12,430 nucleotides of DNA. It comes from an uncultured Collinsella sp. GTDB lineage: Bacteria > Actinomycetota > Coriobacteriia > Coriobacteriales > Coriobacteriaceae. The DNA lies in contig CAUBGU010000050.1 in assembly GCA_958435545.1 (NCBI GenBank), forward strand, positions 1 through 12,430. Direction: 5' to 3'. Below, piece by piece: positions 5,698 to 12,430 of this stretch. Numbering within the stretch: the stretch's first letter is position 1; each line of letters begins with the position of its first letter. A program made the translations under genes and the position numbers. The notes below the pieces were generated by a model. That model was not told where the DNA came from, did not search any database, and saw nothing but the letters and a program-made list of their open reading frames with translations.

Positions 5698-7056
5698 CTA
5701 GCTCCTCGAATGTGCGACAAACTGGCTATGGGCCAGGCCAATCACAAACGCCACCACGGCGACTGGCGCCCACGCGGCACCGATATCCGCCAGGGGCAAT
5801 GCATCGAACGGCAGCCACGCGCCCGCAAAGAACGCGTCGCGAACCGAGGTGATCACACTCTGCACGGCAACCACGCCGCCGACCCAGACCCACACCTGCG
5901 GATGAGCGTCGCAAAAGCCGTGCACCAGGCCCATCAGTACCAGCACGATGGCGACGGGATACAAGGCGTTGAGCATGGGCACCGAAAACATGAGGATCAT
6001 GTCGAGGCCCACGTTGGAGAGCACGCACGAAAACGCCGCGAACACAAAGGCGAGAATCGCAAAGGGACGGCGCATAGCCTCCTCGGAAGCCTCCGCTCCC
6101 CCTTCGACCACATACGTCTCGCAGAAGTAGCGCGAGCAGCAGCTGATGAGGCCGATGCACACGTTCATGCAGGCAAGGAAAAAGATCGCAAAGACCACGA
6201 CCGTGCCGACAAGACCAAAGTGCATAGAGGCCGAACGGGCAAGGATGGCGGCGCCGTTGGTAGCATCGGGCATAACCGTGCCGAGCTGCATGCCGGCAAG
6301 CGCCAGGCCGCAGTAGATGACGGCCATGAGCACGCCGGCGATCACACCGGAACGCGAAATCTCGAAGGCCACGCGCTTGTCATCGGTAACACCCAGCTCG
6401 TGGATGGTCTCGGCGATGATAATGCCAAAGGCGAGAGACGCGAGCAGGTCCATGGTCTGGTAGCCGGTCAAAAAGCCTTGCACGGCGGCGCCTGCATCGT
6501 AGGGAGCTTGAGGCGCGGCAGCCGGTCCCAGCGGCGAGATCACGGCAGCACCCACGACCAGCACGATGAGCGCGATAAGCGCGGGGCCCGTAATGCGACC
6601 GAGCACGCGCGTGATGACGCCCGGACGCAGCGTGAGCGCAAACGCGACGACGAAGAACCCGATGGCAAACACCAGACGTGCCGTGCCGAGCGAGACGCCC
6701 TCGGGCAGCAGTGGCACCAGCATCTCGAAGGCTGTGGAGCTCGTGCGCGGAATAGCCAGGCACGGGCCGATGGCCAGATACACTGCCGCGACAAAGAACT
6801 CACCAAACTTGGGGTGCACGCGGCCGGCAAGCTCGCGCGCCGTTCCGGCAAGCGCCACGGCGATAAAACCCATGACGGGCAGGCCGATGGCGGCGATGAG
6901 AAAGCCAAGCATAGCGACCGGCGTGGCAGAACCTGCCTGCAGCGCCAGCAGTGGCGGAATAATGAGGTTGCCGGCGCCAAAGAGCATCGAGAACAGGGCG
7001 ATGCCGACGGTAACGACATGGTCGGAGCGTAGACCACGCGAGGCGGATGAGGCCAT
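5698..7056 (-). CDS. brnQ: Branched-chain amino acid uptake carrier (LIV-II / BrnQ family)
   Basis: Inner-membrane, cation-coupled transporter of leucine, isoleucine and valine. 452 residues, close to the usual family length of about 440, with about twelve hydrophobic helices through the protein. Family motifs: LFGAGNLIIPP near residue 25-35 and IGPCLAIPRTSSTAFE near 97-112, both conserved around the substrate and ion sites. ATG 7054-7056 is preceded by AAAGGTGC. The gene sits 20 bases after the terminator that ends the selenium operon, so it needs its own promoter or read-through. A possible -10 TATACT lies upstream of that hairpin (7113-7118), in which case the hairpin would become a brnQ attenuator, but no good -35 accompanies it. 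The tRNA promoter follows immediately after its stop. Confidence 0.95.
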   Translation of the reverse strand: MASSASRGLRSDHVVTVGIALFSMLFGAGNLIIPPLLALQAGSATPVAMLGFLIAAIGLPVMGFIAVALAGTARELAGRVHPKFGEFFVAAVYLAIGPCLAIPRTSSTAFEMLVPLLPEGVSLGTARLVFAIGFFVVAFALTLRPGVITRVLGRITGPALIALIVLVVGAAVISPLGPAAAPQAPYDAGAAVQGFLTGYQTMDLLASLAFGIIIAETIHELGVTDDKRVAFEISRSGVIAGVLMAVIYCGLALAGMQLGTVMPDATNGAAILARSASMHFGLVGTVVVFAIFFLACMNVCIGLISCCSRYFCETYVVEGGAEASEEAMRRPFAILAFVFAAFSCVLSNVGLDMILMFSVPMLNALYPVAIVLVLMGLVHGFCDAHPQVWVWVGGVVAVQSVITSVRDAFFAGAWLPFDALPLADIGAAWAPVAVVAFVIGLAHSQFVAHSRS

Positions 7057-7075
7057 AAGAGCACCTTTCGAATCG

Positions 7076-7109
7076 AAACAAAAACGGGACGGGCATAAGA
7101 CCCGTCCCG
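7076..7109 (-). terminator. Intrinsic terminator at the end of the selenium operon
   Basis: Perfect 9-bp stem CGGGACGGG (7101-7109, minus strand) with CCCGTCCCG (7085-7093), loop of 7, followed on the minus strand by TTTTTGTTT (7076-7084). It lies 14 bases after the desulfurase stop codon and just before the brnQ ribosome site. Confidence 0.85.
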
Positions 7110-7123
7110 CAAGTATATACGCT

Positions 7124-8263
7124 CTAGCAGGCTAAATCGCACAGAGCATCGATAGCCGTGTCGACTTCTTCGGTCGTGTTGAAATACCCAAACGAGAAGC
7201 GAACGACACCCTGACGCTCGGTCCCTAGCGCACGGTGCATGAGCGGAGCGCAATGGGCACTGGGGCGCGTCGCAATCCCCCACCCTTGCATGAGCGCATC
7301 CGAGATCTCGGCAGAGTCGATATCACCCACGTTGAGTGAGACGATCGCCGAGCGCACGGGCTGGTCAAACGCACCGTAGAGCTTGATCTCCGGGATTTCG
7401 CGCACGCCAGCGAGAAAGCGATCCGCCAGTGCTCGCTCGTGTGCCGCGATCGCCTCGACTCCGCCTTGGGCCTCGATAAAGTCGAGACCTGCGGAAAGTC
7501 CCGCGATACCGTGACCGTTGAGCGTGCCCGCCTCGAGGCGAGTGGGCCACTCAAGCGGCTGCAGTGCATCGAAGCTGTGCACGCCGGTGCCGCCCATGGC
7601 CCACGGTGCCATGTCAATTCCCTCCGCCACGGCCAGGCCGCCGGTGCCTTGAGGTCCCATGAGCCCCTTGTGGCCGGTAAAGCACACGACGTCGAGCCCC
7701 ATGGCGCGCATATCGATATGCGCCGTGCCGGCAGACTGTGAGGCATCGACGATCACCAGCGCGCCGGCCGCATGGGCCATGGCGGCCACGCGCGCAATGT
7801 CGACCTCATTGCCGGTCACATTGGAGGCGTGCGTCACCACCACGGCACGCGTGCCCGGCGTGACCAGCCGCTCGAGTTCGTCGTAGTCAAGCACGCCGCT
7901 CGCGTCGCAGCCCGCATGTTCAACGGTCACGCCCTGCTCTGCTGTCAGGCGGTTGAGCGGACGCAGCACGGAGTTGTGCTCGAGCACCGTCGTGACCACG
8001 CGGTCGCCGGGGCGCACCACGCCACAGATGGCGGTGTTGAGCGCCGCCGTAGAGTTGGGCGTAAAGCACACATGGTCCGCCCTCGGGCAACCTAAAAGGC
8101 GCGCGAGCTTGGCACGGCAACCGTGAATCGTACGAGCGGCATCGAGGGCACCCGACGTGGCGCCACGCCCGGCATTGCCGAGCGAGCACATCGCCTGCGT
8201 CACGGCATCGATCACCGTCTGCGGCTTGTGCATGGTCGTCGCCGCGTTATCCAGGTAGATCAT
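7124..8263 (-). CDS. Class V aminotransferase, cysteine desulfurase family (selenium-associated, EF2568-like)
   Basis: PLP enzyme of 379 residues expected to release sulfur (or selenium) from cysteine (or selenocysteine) as an enzyme-bound per-(sel)enosulfide. Family signs: MIYLDNAATT at the N-terminus, H96 in LEHNS, D173 in VIVDASQSAG, PLP-binding Lys199 in TGHKG, and the acceptor Cys338 in RPSAHCAP. ATG 8261-8263 has GGGAGG 7 bases upstream and overlaps the stop of the DUF3343 gene as ATGA; a GTG 15 bases further up falls inside that ribosome site and is rejected. The desulfurase-like subfamily next to yedF, selD and DUF3343 is known from bacteria with selenium-dependent molybdenum hydroxylases, where it is thought to feed selenium to the labile cofactor. 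It is the last gene of the operon, ending at the terminator at 7076-7109. It is probably not the housekeeping IscS. Confidence 0.88.
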   Translation of the reverse strand: MIYLDNAATTMHKPQTVIDAVTQAMCSLGNAGRGATSGALDAARTIHGCRAKLARLLGCPRADHVCFTPNSTAALNTAICGVVRPGDRVVTTVLEHNSVLRPLNRLTAEQGVTVEHAGCDASGVLDYDELERLVTPGTRAVVVTHASNVTGNEVDIARVAAMAHAAGALVIVDASQSAGTAHIDMRAMGLDVVCFTGHKGLMGPQGTGGLAVAEGIDMAPWAMGGTGVHSFDALQPLEWPTRLEAGTLNGHGIAGLSAGLDFIEAQGGVEAIAAHERALADRFLAGVREIPEIKLYGAFDQPVRSAIVSLNVGDIDSAEISDALMQGWGIATRPSAHCAPLMHRALGTERQGVVRFSFGYFNTTEEVDTAIDALCDLAC

Positions 8264-8511
8264 CGCACGACCTCCCACATATCAATCACGGTATAGCCCT
8301 CGGTAGGAACACTCGCCGCGGCGAGTTCGGCGCGCAGCAGCTCCTCATCGGCAGGCGACGCCTTCCACGCCAAACCGCAGCCGGCAGCGACCTCCCCGGG
8401 CACGGGAATCGTTCGCCCGGGAAGGCCGCGCTCAATGCACAGGGACTCGCAACCCATGGCGGCCGCCGTGGTGGGGAACGTGATGACAAGCGCCGGGCGC
8501 TTCTCCCTCAT
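8260..8511 (-). CDS. DUF3343 small protein, putative Se/S carrier
   Basis: Protein of 83 residues: LVITFPTTAAAMGCESL at the N-terminus and IPVPGEVAAGCGLAW in the middle, the two signatures of DUF3343. Cys45 in the AAGCGLAW motif is the conserved cysteine; Cys21 and Cys25 are extra. Its biochemical role is not established; its constant neighbours (SelD, YedF, desulfurase) and conserved cysteine suggest it carries or hands over sulfur or selenium. ATG 8509-8511 is chosen for the GGAG site 5 bases upstream; a TTG at 8524-8526 would add five residues. It starts 19 bases after yedF and its TGA overlaps the desulfurase ATG, so the two are probably made together. Confidence 0.85.
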   Translation of the reverse strand: MREKRPALVITFPTTAAAMGCESLCIERGLPGRTIPVPGEVAAGCGLAWKASPADEELLRAELAAASVPTEGYTVIDMWEVVR

Positions 8512-8530
8512 GGCAACTCCAACCAATACG

Positions 8531-9157
8531 CTACGGGCGCACGACGCGCACGGCCTGCTCCATCTTCTCCACGATCACGTACATGTTGGTGACCTCGCCC
8601 ACTGCAAGTTGGTCTTTAATGCCATAGTGGTCGAGGCAGGTACCGCAGGTGAGAATCTCGACACCCTGCTCAGCCAGCCCCTTCAGGTCGTCGAGCACCG
8701 GTGAGCCCTCGACGGTGAGCTTGGCACCGCCGTTGTAGAACAGCATGGTCGCGGGCAGCTCCTCCTGCTGCGTCACGGCAAAGATAAACGCCTTCATGAG
8801 CTTGTGGCCCAGCTCGTCATCGCCACGGCCCATGCAGTCGGTGTAGACGGAAATGACGAGCTTGCCCTTGCCGGCGCTGGCGTCGCAGAAGGCAGCGCCA
8901 TCCTGCTCAGGATCGGCCACGGCAACGGCGCCAGAGGTCGCCACGGTCACGTGCCACTCGGCGTCAGAAACCTTCTCGACCGAGGCCGTGCAGCCCTTCT
9001 CCTGCGCCATCTTGGAGATGTTCTTGACGGCGGTCTCGTTGTCGACCGAGGTCACCACGGCACCCTCGCCATCAAGCTGTTTGAGTGCCTTAAGTGTCTT
9101 GACGACGGGCAGCGGGCAGGCATCGCCCATGGCATTGACTTCAATTTTGGTAGACAT
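8531..9157 (-). CDS. yedF: Selenium metabolism protein YedF (TusA-like + DsrE-like)
   Basis: Protein of 208 residues with two domains. Residues 1-72 are a TusA/SirA-like domain with the CPxP motif (C14-P-L-P17), the persulfide-carrying site in TusA. Residues about 98-205 are a DsrE-like domain with TDCMGRGDDELG and a second cysteine pair C171/C174 (TCGTCLDHYG). The full-length fusion is the form linked to selenium metabolism (TIGR03527-type), longer than the single-domain YedF of E. coli. It may bind selenium and pass it to SelD or to a selenium cofactor; that is inference. ATG 9155-9157 has AAAGGAAAA upstream. The gene lies 60 bases after selD, with a small inverted repeat between them. Some relatives carry Sec in the CPxP motif; here it is plain Cys. 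Confidence 0.93.
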   Translation of the reverse strand: MSTKIEVNAMGDACPLPVVKTLKALKQLDGEGAVVTSVDNETAVKNISKMAQEKGCTASVEKVSDAEWHVTVATSGAVAVADPEQDGAAFCDASAGKGKLVISVYTDCMGRGDDELGHKLMKAFIFAVTQQEELPATMLFYNGGAKLTVEGSPVLDDLKGLAEQGVEILTCGTCLDHYGIKDQLAVGEVTNMYVIVEKMEQAVRVVRP

Positions 9158-9176
9158 AGCTTTTCCTTTCGAAAGA

Positions 9177-9194
9177 ACCGTTCTAGAGAACGGT
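9177..9194. promoter_or_regulatory. Short inverted repeat between selD and yedF
   Basis: Eight-base arms ACCGTTCT (9177-9184) and AGAACGGT (9187-9194) separated by AG. On the minus strand the hairpin is followed by TCTTTC and then the yedF ribosome site. It is too short and poorly T-rich for a firm terminator; it could be a processing or attenuation hairpin within the operon, or an operator. Confidence 0.4.
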
Positions 9195-9217
9195 AAACAG
9201 TTACATAAACGTGCGGG

Positions 9218-10267
9218 CTAGCGGACAACGCGGACGGCAGGACCGCCCGGCTCCGCCTCGCAAACGCGACCGACGACGGCGGCAACGCGCCCCTCGGCAT
9301 GCAGACGACGCGCAAGCTCATCCACATCCGCCGCGGGCGCCGCAATAAGCAAACCGCCCGAGGTCTGCGGATCGTACAGCGCATCCAGCATGCCCGGCTC
9401 CAGGTCCTCGTCGGCCGCCACGCGCGGGCCAAAGAAGTCCTGGTTGCGGTAGGAGCCCGCGGGGATAATGCCCAGACGCGCCATGTCGAGCACCTGGTCA
9501 AAGAGCGGCACCGCCCCCGATGCAAGCTCAACCTGCACGCCCGAGCCCTCGGCCATCTCGCACGCGTGCCCGATCAGACCAAAGCCCGTAATGTCGGTGC
9601 AGCCGTGAAGCTCAAGTCCCTCGGCCAGACGAATCGGTGCCTCGTTGAGGGTGCGCATCGAGTCAAACATGGCTGCGGCCTCGTCCTGCTCGATGAGCTC
9701 GCCCTTAATGGCCGTGGTGATAATGCCCGAGCCGATGGCCTTGGTCAGCAGCAGAACATCGCCCACGCGCGCGCCGCTGTTGGCGAGCATACGGTCAAGC
9801 GCGACAAAACCGCTCACGGACAGGCCGTACTTGGGCTCGTCGTCGTTGATGGTGTGACCGCCCGCGATGGAGCAGCCGGCCTCGACGCACTTGTCGGCGC
9901 CGCCCGCCAGAATCTGACCGGCAACCTCAACGCCCAGGCAGCTCGGGATGCACAGCAAGTTCATGGCATGGCTCGGCCGCCCGCCCATGGCGTAGATGTC
10001 CGACAGCGAGTTGGCCGCGGCGATCTGGCCAAACAGAAACGGGTCGTCGACCATCGGTGGGAAGAAGTCGATGGACTGCACGAGTCCCAGGTTCTCCCCT
10101 ACGCGGAAGACGCTCGCATCGTCGGAGGTATCGAACCCCACGAGCAAGTTGTCGTTATGCACATTGGGTAAATCGCCCAGGACCTGGGCGAGGGCTCCGG
10201 GGGCCAACTTAGCGGCTCAACCGCTCGCGGCAGTCATAGACGTAAGCTTAATCTGATCGTCAGCCAT
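9218..10267 (-). CDS. selD: Selenide, water dikinase, selenocysteine-containing (SelD)
   Basis: Makes selenophosphate from selenide and ATP, the selenium donor for Sec-tRNA and selenouridine. The true start is ATG 10265-10267, five bases after a perfect AGGAGG (10273-10278). From it the frame reads MADDQIKLTSMTAASG, then UGA (10217-10219), then AAKLAPG. This places Sec at residue 17 and Lys at residue 20, the same numbers as catalytic Cys17/Lys20 of E. coli SelD. The 349-residue product then shows the family blocks: LLVGFDTSDDASVF (ATP/metal aspartates), SIDFFPPMVDDPF, AAANSLSDIYAMGG, GGHTIN, DITGFGLIGH and DPQTSGGLL. A caller that treats UGA as stop starts at TTG 10207 and loses the catalytic loop. 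It sits third in the operon, 70 bases after the activase. SelD with Sec at 17 needs selenophosphate to be made, a self-dependent arrangement known in other bacteria. Confidence 0.96.
10173..10219 (-). promoter_or_regulatory. Candidate bSECIS element of selD with Sec UGA codon
   Basis: After the in-frame UGA (10217-10219) the minus strand folds a perfect 7-bp hairpin TCGCCCA (10185-10191) with TGGGCGA (10173-10179) around the loop GGTCC. The loop begins 32 bases after the UGA, farther than in fdhF (18) but within the range accepted for bacterial SECIS elements. The G-G-U in the loop is shared with the fdhF hairpin in this window. Confidence 0.7.
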
Positions 10268-10337
10268 CGATACCTCCTCTCATCGGTCAATCATTTTCTC
10301 CCAGTATACGCATGAATGCGAGCCTACGGCGGATGCA

Positions 10338-11069
10338 TTAATTGAGCGCCTGTGCGCGAATCGCCGCGCCGATGGCACCGGCGAAGCGGGCCTGGGGCGA
10401 GGTGGTGACCGGCGACCCCAGCAGCGCCGCCAGCCGCTCCACAACGTAAGCGTTCTCGCACAAGCCTCCCGTCAGGTAGTACGGAGCACCCGTCGCCTGC
10501 CCGGCCATAGTGGCCACGCGCGAGACCACGCTGTCGATCACGCCACGCGCAATGTTCTCGCGCGGCTCACCGCGACCGATCAGGCTGATAACCTCACTTT
10601 CGGCAAACACCGTGCACATGCTGCTGATCTTGGTGGGCTCACCGGAAAGCGCCAGGACGGCCATCTGCTGCTGGGAAATGCCTAGGCGGTCGGCCATGAT
10701 CTCCAAAAAGCGCCCCGTGCCGGCAGCGCACTTGTCGTTCATGGCAAATTTGGCCACGCGACCGCCCTTGATCTGAATGACCTTGGTGTCCTGACCGCCC
10801 ACGTCGATCACGGTGCCGTGGCAGGTAATCTCAGTCACGACCTTATGCGCATAGGGCACGGCGACACGACCGTAGCCGGTCGCGATCACGCGCACGTCGT
10901 CGGCAGCCACGTCATAGCCGGCCGCGGCAAGCTCGCCGCGCAGACGCTCCGCCGCATCGACCGAGGAGAACCCGGTTGGCTGCACGCACGTCCACGCCAC
11001 CGAACCCTCCCCGTCGACCACAGCAGCCTTAGCCGCCGTAGACCCGATATCGATCCCGATCCCTATCAT
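10338..11069 (-). CDS. yjiL: BadF/BadG/HgdC-type ATPase activator (YjiL-like) of the double-cubane protein
   Basis: ATP-hydrolysing homodimer with one bridging [4Fe-4S] cluster that drives low-potential electrons into a 2-hydroxyacyl-CoA dehydratase-type partner. 243 residues with ASKHA-fold motifs GIDIGSTAAKAAV (3-15), VIDVGGQDTKVI (88-99), KCAAGTGRFLEIMA (113-126) and MCTVFAESEV (151-160). Cys114 and Cys152 are the expected cluster ligands, 38 residues apart compared with 39 in HgdC of Acidaminococcus. ATG 11067-11069 follows GGGAGAG. The partner gene lies 155 bases upstream and selD 70 bases downstream on the same strand. By gene order and size it corresponds to YjiL, the reductase of double-cubane cluster proteins, rather than to a glutamate-fermentation HgdC; no CoA-transferase or HgdA gene is here. 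Confidence 0.9.
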   Translation of the reverse strand: MIGIGIDIGSTAAKAAVVDGEGSVAWTCVQPTGFSSVDAAERLRGELAAAGYDVAADDVRVIATGYGRVAVPYAHKVVTEITCHGTVIDVGGQDTKVIQIKGGRVAKFAMNDKCAAGTGRFLEIMADRLGISQQQMAVLALSGEPTKISSMCTVFAESEVISLIGRGEPRENIARGVIDSVVSRVATMAGQATGAPYYLTGGLCENAYVVERLAALLGSPVTTSPQARFAGAIGAAIRAQALN

Positions 11070-11121
11070 GGCTCTCTCCCAATCTAAATATCAAAGGTAG
11101 CGGCGCGTTCAGGCGCCTTAG

Positions 11122-11230
11122 CTCTAGGTTTCTCAGGTGCCGGAGATTGCCCCGAAAGAGGAGCGCAGCGTACTTTGGGTACGCAAGCGACGGTTTGAGG
11201 AGCAAGATCCGGTGCCTGAGGAAGCTAGAG
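11122..11230. repeat. Long imperfect hairpin in the dehydratase-activase gap
   Basis: Arms 11122-11144 and 11208-11230 are complementary over 23 bases with four mismatches, two of which are G-U pairs in one strand's RNA. Inside lies a second perfect hairpin, GCGTAC (11168-11173) and GTACGC (11179-11184). The right arm overlaps the TAG stop of the YjiM-like gene (11225-11227). It could attenuate or process the operon transcript between its first two genes, or be a member of a dispersed repeat family. No T-tract follows on the minus strand. Confidence 0.65.
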
Positions 11231-12388
11231 GGTTTCGATAAAGGCGGCGATGCGAGTCTCGATCTGGCCCATGTCGCCGTTGCTGTAGTCGGTCTCGATC
11301 TTCATATACGGAATGCCCGCACCCTCGACGGCCTCCTGCATGCGTGCACTCTCAACGTTGAAGGTATGGCAGGCCTGTAGCACGCTCTCTACCACGCCAT
11401 CGACGTGATACTTCTCGCACATGGCCAGCGTGTTTTCCATACGACCGTCGTTGGGCGTCATGACCGAGCAGTTGATATCCAGATAGCGGTCGGCGATGGC
11501 GCGCAGAATGTCGGGAGCCTCCGGGTCGATCATCATGGCCGCCGTGCGCTCGCCCGAGCAGTCGTCCATGCACACGACCACACCGCCGTTGGACTCGATA
11601 GTACGGCCGATCTTGTTGATCACGCCGCCCACCGGGCAGCCGGTGATCAGAATGCGCTTGGCGTCTGCCGCGACCGGGCGCTCACCCGCGTCGTAGGTCT
11701 CGCGCAGCTTGGCAACCTTTTGCTCCAGCTGCTGCGTATAGGCCTCGATATCAAAGCTGAACGTACCGGCAAACATGGTGCTCATCAGATCGACGCCGCT
11801 CATGGCCGCCGGCTGGTTGGCCTGCAGCGCAAACATCTCGAGCTGGGCCGCACGCAAGCGGTTGCGACGACGGACGGCAGCGCGCAGATCATCGTCGGTA
11901 ATCGCGATGCCGTAGAAGTTCTCGAGCTCCTCCTTGAGCAGGCGGCACTCCTCGTACCAGCCTTCACGCTCGTAGGCGCGATCGCGACCCTGCGGCAGGT
12001 GCAGAATGTGCGTACGCTTGAGCTCGTTGAGTAGCTCGTACATCTTCTTCTTGCCGTCGCAGGTGGTCTCACCGATGATCATGTCGCTAAAGTACGTAAA
12101 CGGGCACTTTTGCGAGTAGGCAAAGCCGTACGTCGACTTGATGAGCGGACAGAGATTTGCCGGCAGCACCTTCTCGGCCTCGGGAATCACCTCGTCGGAC
12201 GTGCCGCACAGCGCCACGCTCGCAGCCCCCGCGGCATCGATAATCTCGAGCGGCGTGTAGCTGCACAGAAAACCGACCAGGCGATTACCCGCCTGCTTAT
12301 AATCCTTGACGCGAATAAACGCCGCCTTGCGCTGCTCGTTGAACTCCTCAAACGTGGACGGCAACGGCTGCTCAATATTTTCCGACAT
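11225..12388 (-). CDS. yjiM: 2-Hydroxyacyl-CoA dehydratase-family protein, probable double-cubane cluster protein (YjiM-like)
   Basis: 387 residues, near the 383 of E. coli YjiM. It belongs to the HgdB/FldC/BcrB superfamily. Cysteines 42 (FLCSYTPLE), 61, 80 ([11 protein letters not shown]), 95 (KCPFTYF) and 110 ([13 protein letters not shown]) cover the usual cluster ligands, and C340 lies in the conserved QACHTFNVE block. ITGCPVGG (249-255) and DDCSGERT (276-282) add further cysteines. A single large subunit paired with one activator matches the double-cubane [8Fe-9S] protein system (known from Carboxydothermus), which reduces small molecules with ATP; the natural substrate is unknown. True dehydratases have two different large subunits, and only one is here, although the window stops 42 bases upstream. 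ATG 12386-12388 follows AAGGAG; an in-frame start at 12412 lacks one. It is the first visible gene of the operon with yjiL, selD, yedF, DUF3343 and the desulfurase. Confidence 0.88.
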   Translation of the reverse strand: MSENIEQPLPSTFEEFNEQRKAAFIRVKDYKQAGNRLVGFLCSYTPLEIIDAAGAASVALCGTSDEVIPEAEKVLPANLCPLIKSTYGFAYSQKCPFTYFSDMIIGETTCDGKKKMYELLNELKRTHILHLPQGRDRAYEREGWYEECRLLKEELENFYGIAITDDDLRAAVRRRNRLRAAQLEMFALQANQPAAMSGVDLMSTMFAGTFSFDIEAYTQQLEQKVAKLRETYDAGERPVAADAKRILITGCPVGGVINKIGRTIESNGGVVVCMDDCSGERTAAMMIDPEAPDILRAIADRYLDINCSVMTPNDGRMENTLAMCEKYHVDGVVESVLQACHTFNVESARMQEAVEGAGIPYMKIETDYSNGDMGQIETRIAAFIETL

Positions 12389-12430
12389 ATAACTCCTTAA
12401 CAAACCTTTCAACCAACCAAGGAAACGGCT

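Noticed and set aside
5710..7032. 440-residue open frame on the plus strand
   Set aside because: Shadow of brnQ; composition is Arg/His/Gly-rich without any recognisable domain or hydrophobic pattern.
9218..10207. selD start at TTG 10207
   Set aside because: It lacks a ribosome site and the catalytic Sec17/Lys20 loop; the ATG at 10267 with AGGAGG restores both through a UGA codon.
1..12430. CRISPR array, insertion sequence or phage genes
   Set aside because: No regularly spaced direct repeats, transposase, integrase or phage structural motifs were seen in any frame.

Overview
The window looks like chromosome of a high-GC anaerobic gut actinobacterium of the class Coriobacteriia, most likely Collinsella. 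That is inferred from the gene set (FdhH-type formate dehydrogenase, selenium genes, double-cubane/activase pair), the strong AGGAGG-type ribosome binding sites and the style of the intergenic repeats. No 16S gene is present to confirm it. Nearly all genes lie on the minus strand; the exception is one toxin-antitoxin pair.

Left end (1-2903, minus): a hydN-like four-cluster ferredoxin followed by fdhF, a cytoplasmic molybdenum formate dehydrogenase whose frame is interrupted by an in-frame UGA at residue 140. A SECIS hairpin directly after it shows that this is selenocysteine, not a nonsense mutation. fdhF runs off the left edge close to its C-terminus. Upstream of hydN lie a GC-rich structured leader and a perfect inverted repeat that looks like an operator.

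Middle accessory stretch (3080-5450): a RelB/DinJ-type antitoxin and PIN-domain toxin (plus strand) with their own promoter and operator-like repeats, then a convergent gene of AbiEi/PD-(D/E)XK type. The latter is flanked on both sides by members of one hairpin repeat family.

5403-5686 (minus): a sigma70 promoter, tRNA-Pro(TGG), tRNA-Gly(TCC) and an intrinsic terminator. Next to them is brnQ, a branched-chain amino acid carrier.

Right half (7076-12388, minus): a probable six-gene operon in transcription order: YjiM-like double-cubane/2-hydroxyacyl-CoA dehydratase-type protein, its YjiL-like ATPase activator, selD, yedF, a DUF3343 protein and a class V cysteine desulfurase-like enzyme, ending at a clear terminator. 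selD also has an in-frame UGA (residue 17) followed by a SECIS-like hairpin. It is therefore itself a selenoprotein, and its true start lies 60 bases upstream of where a standard ORF caller puts it. The window thus holds both a selenium-supply module (SelD, YedF, DUF3343, desulfurase) and a selenium consumer (FdhF). It also shows an intriguing genetic link between selenium trafficking and an ATP-driven iron-sulfur reductase pair.
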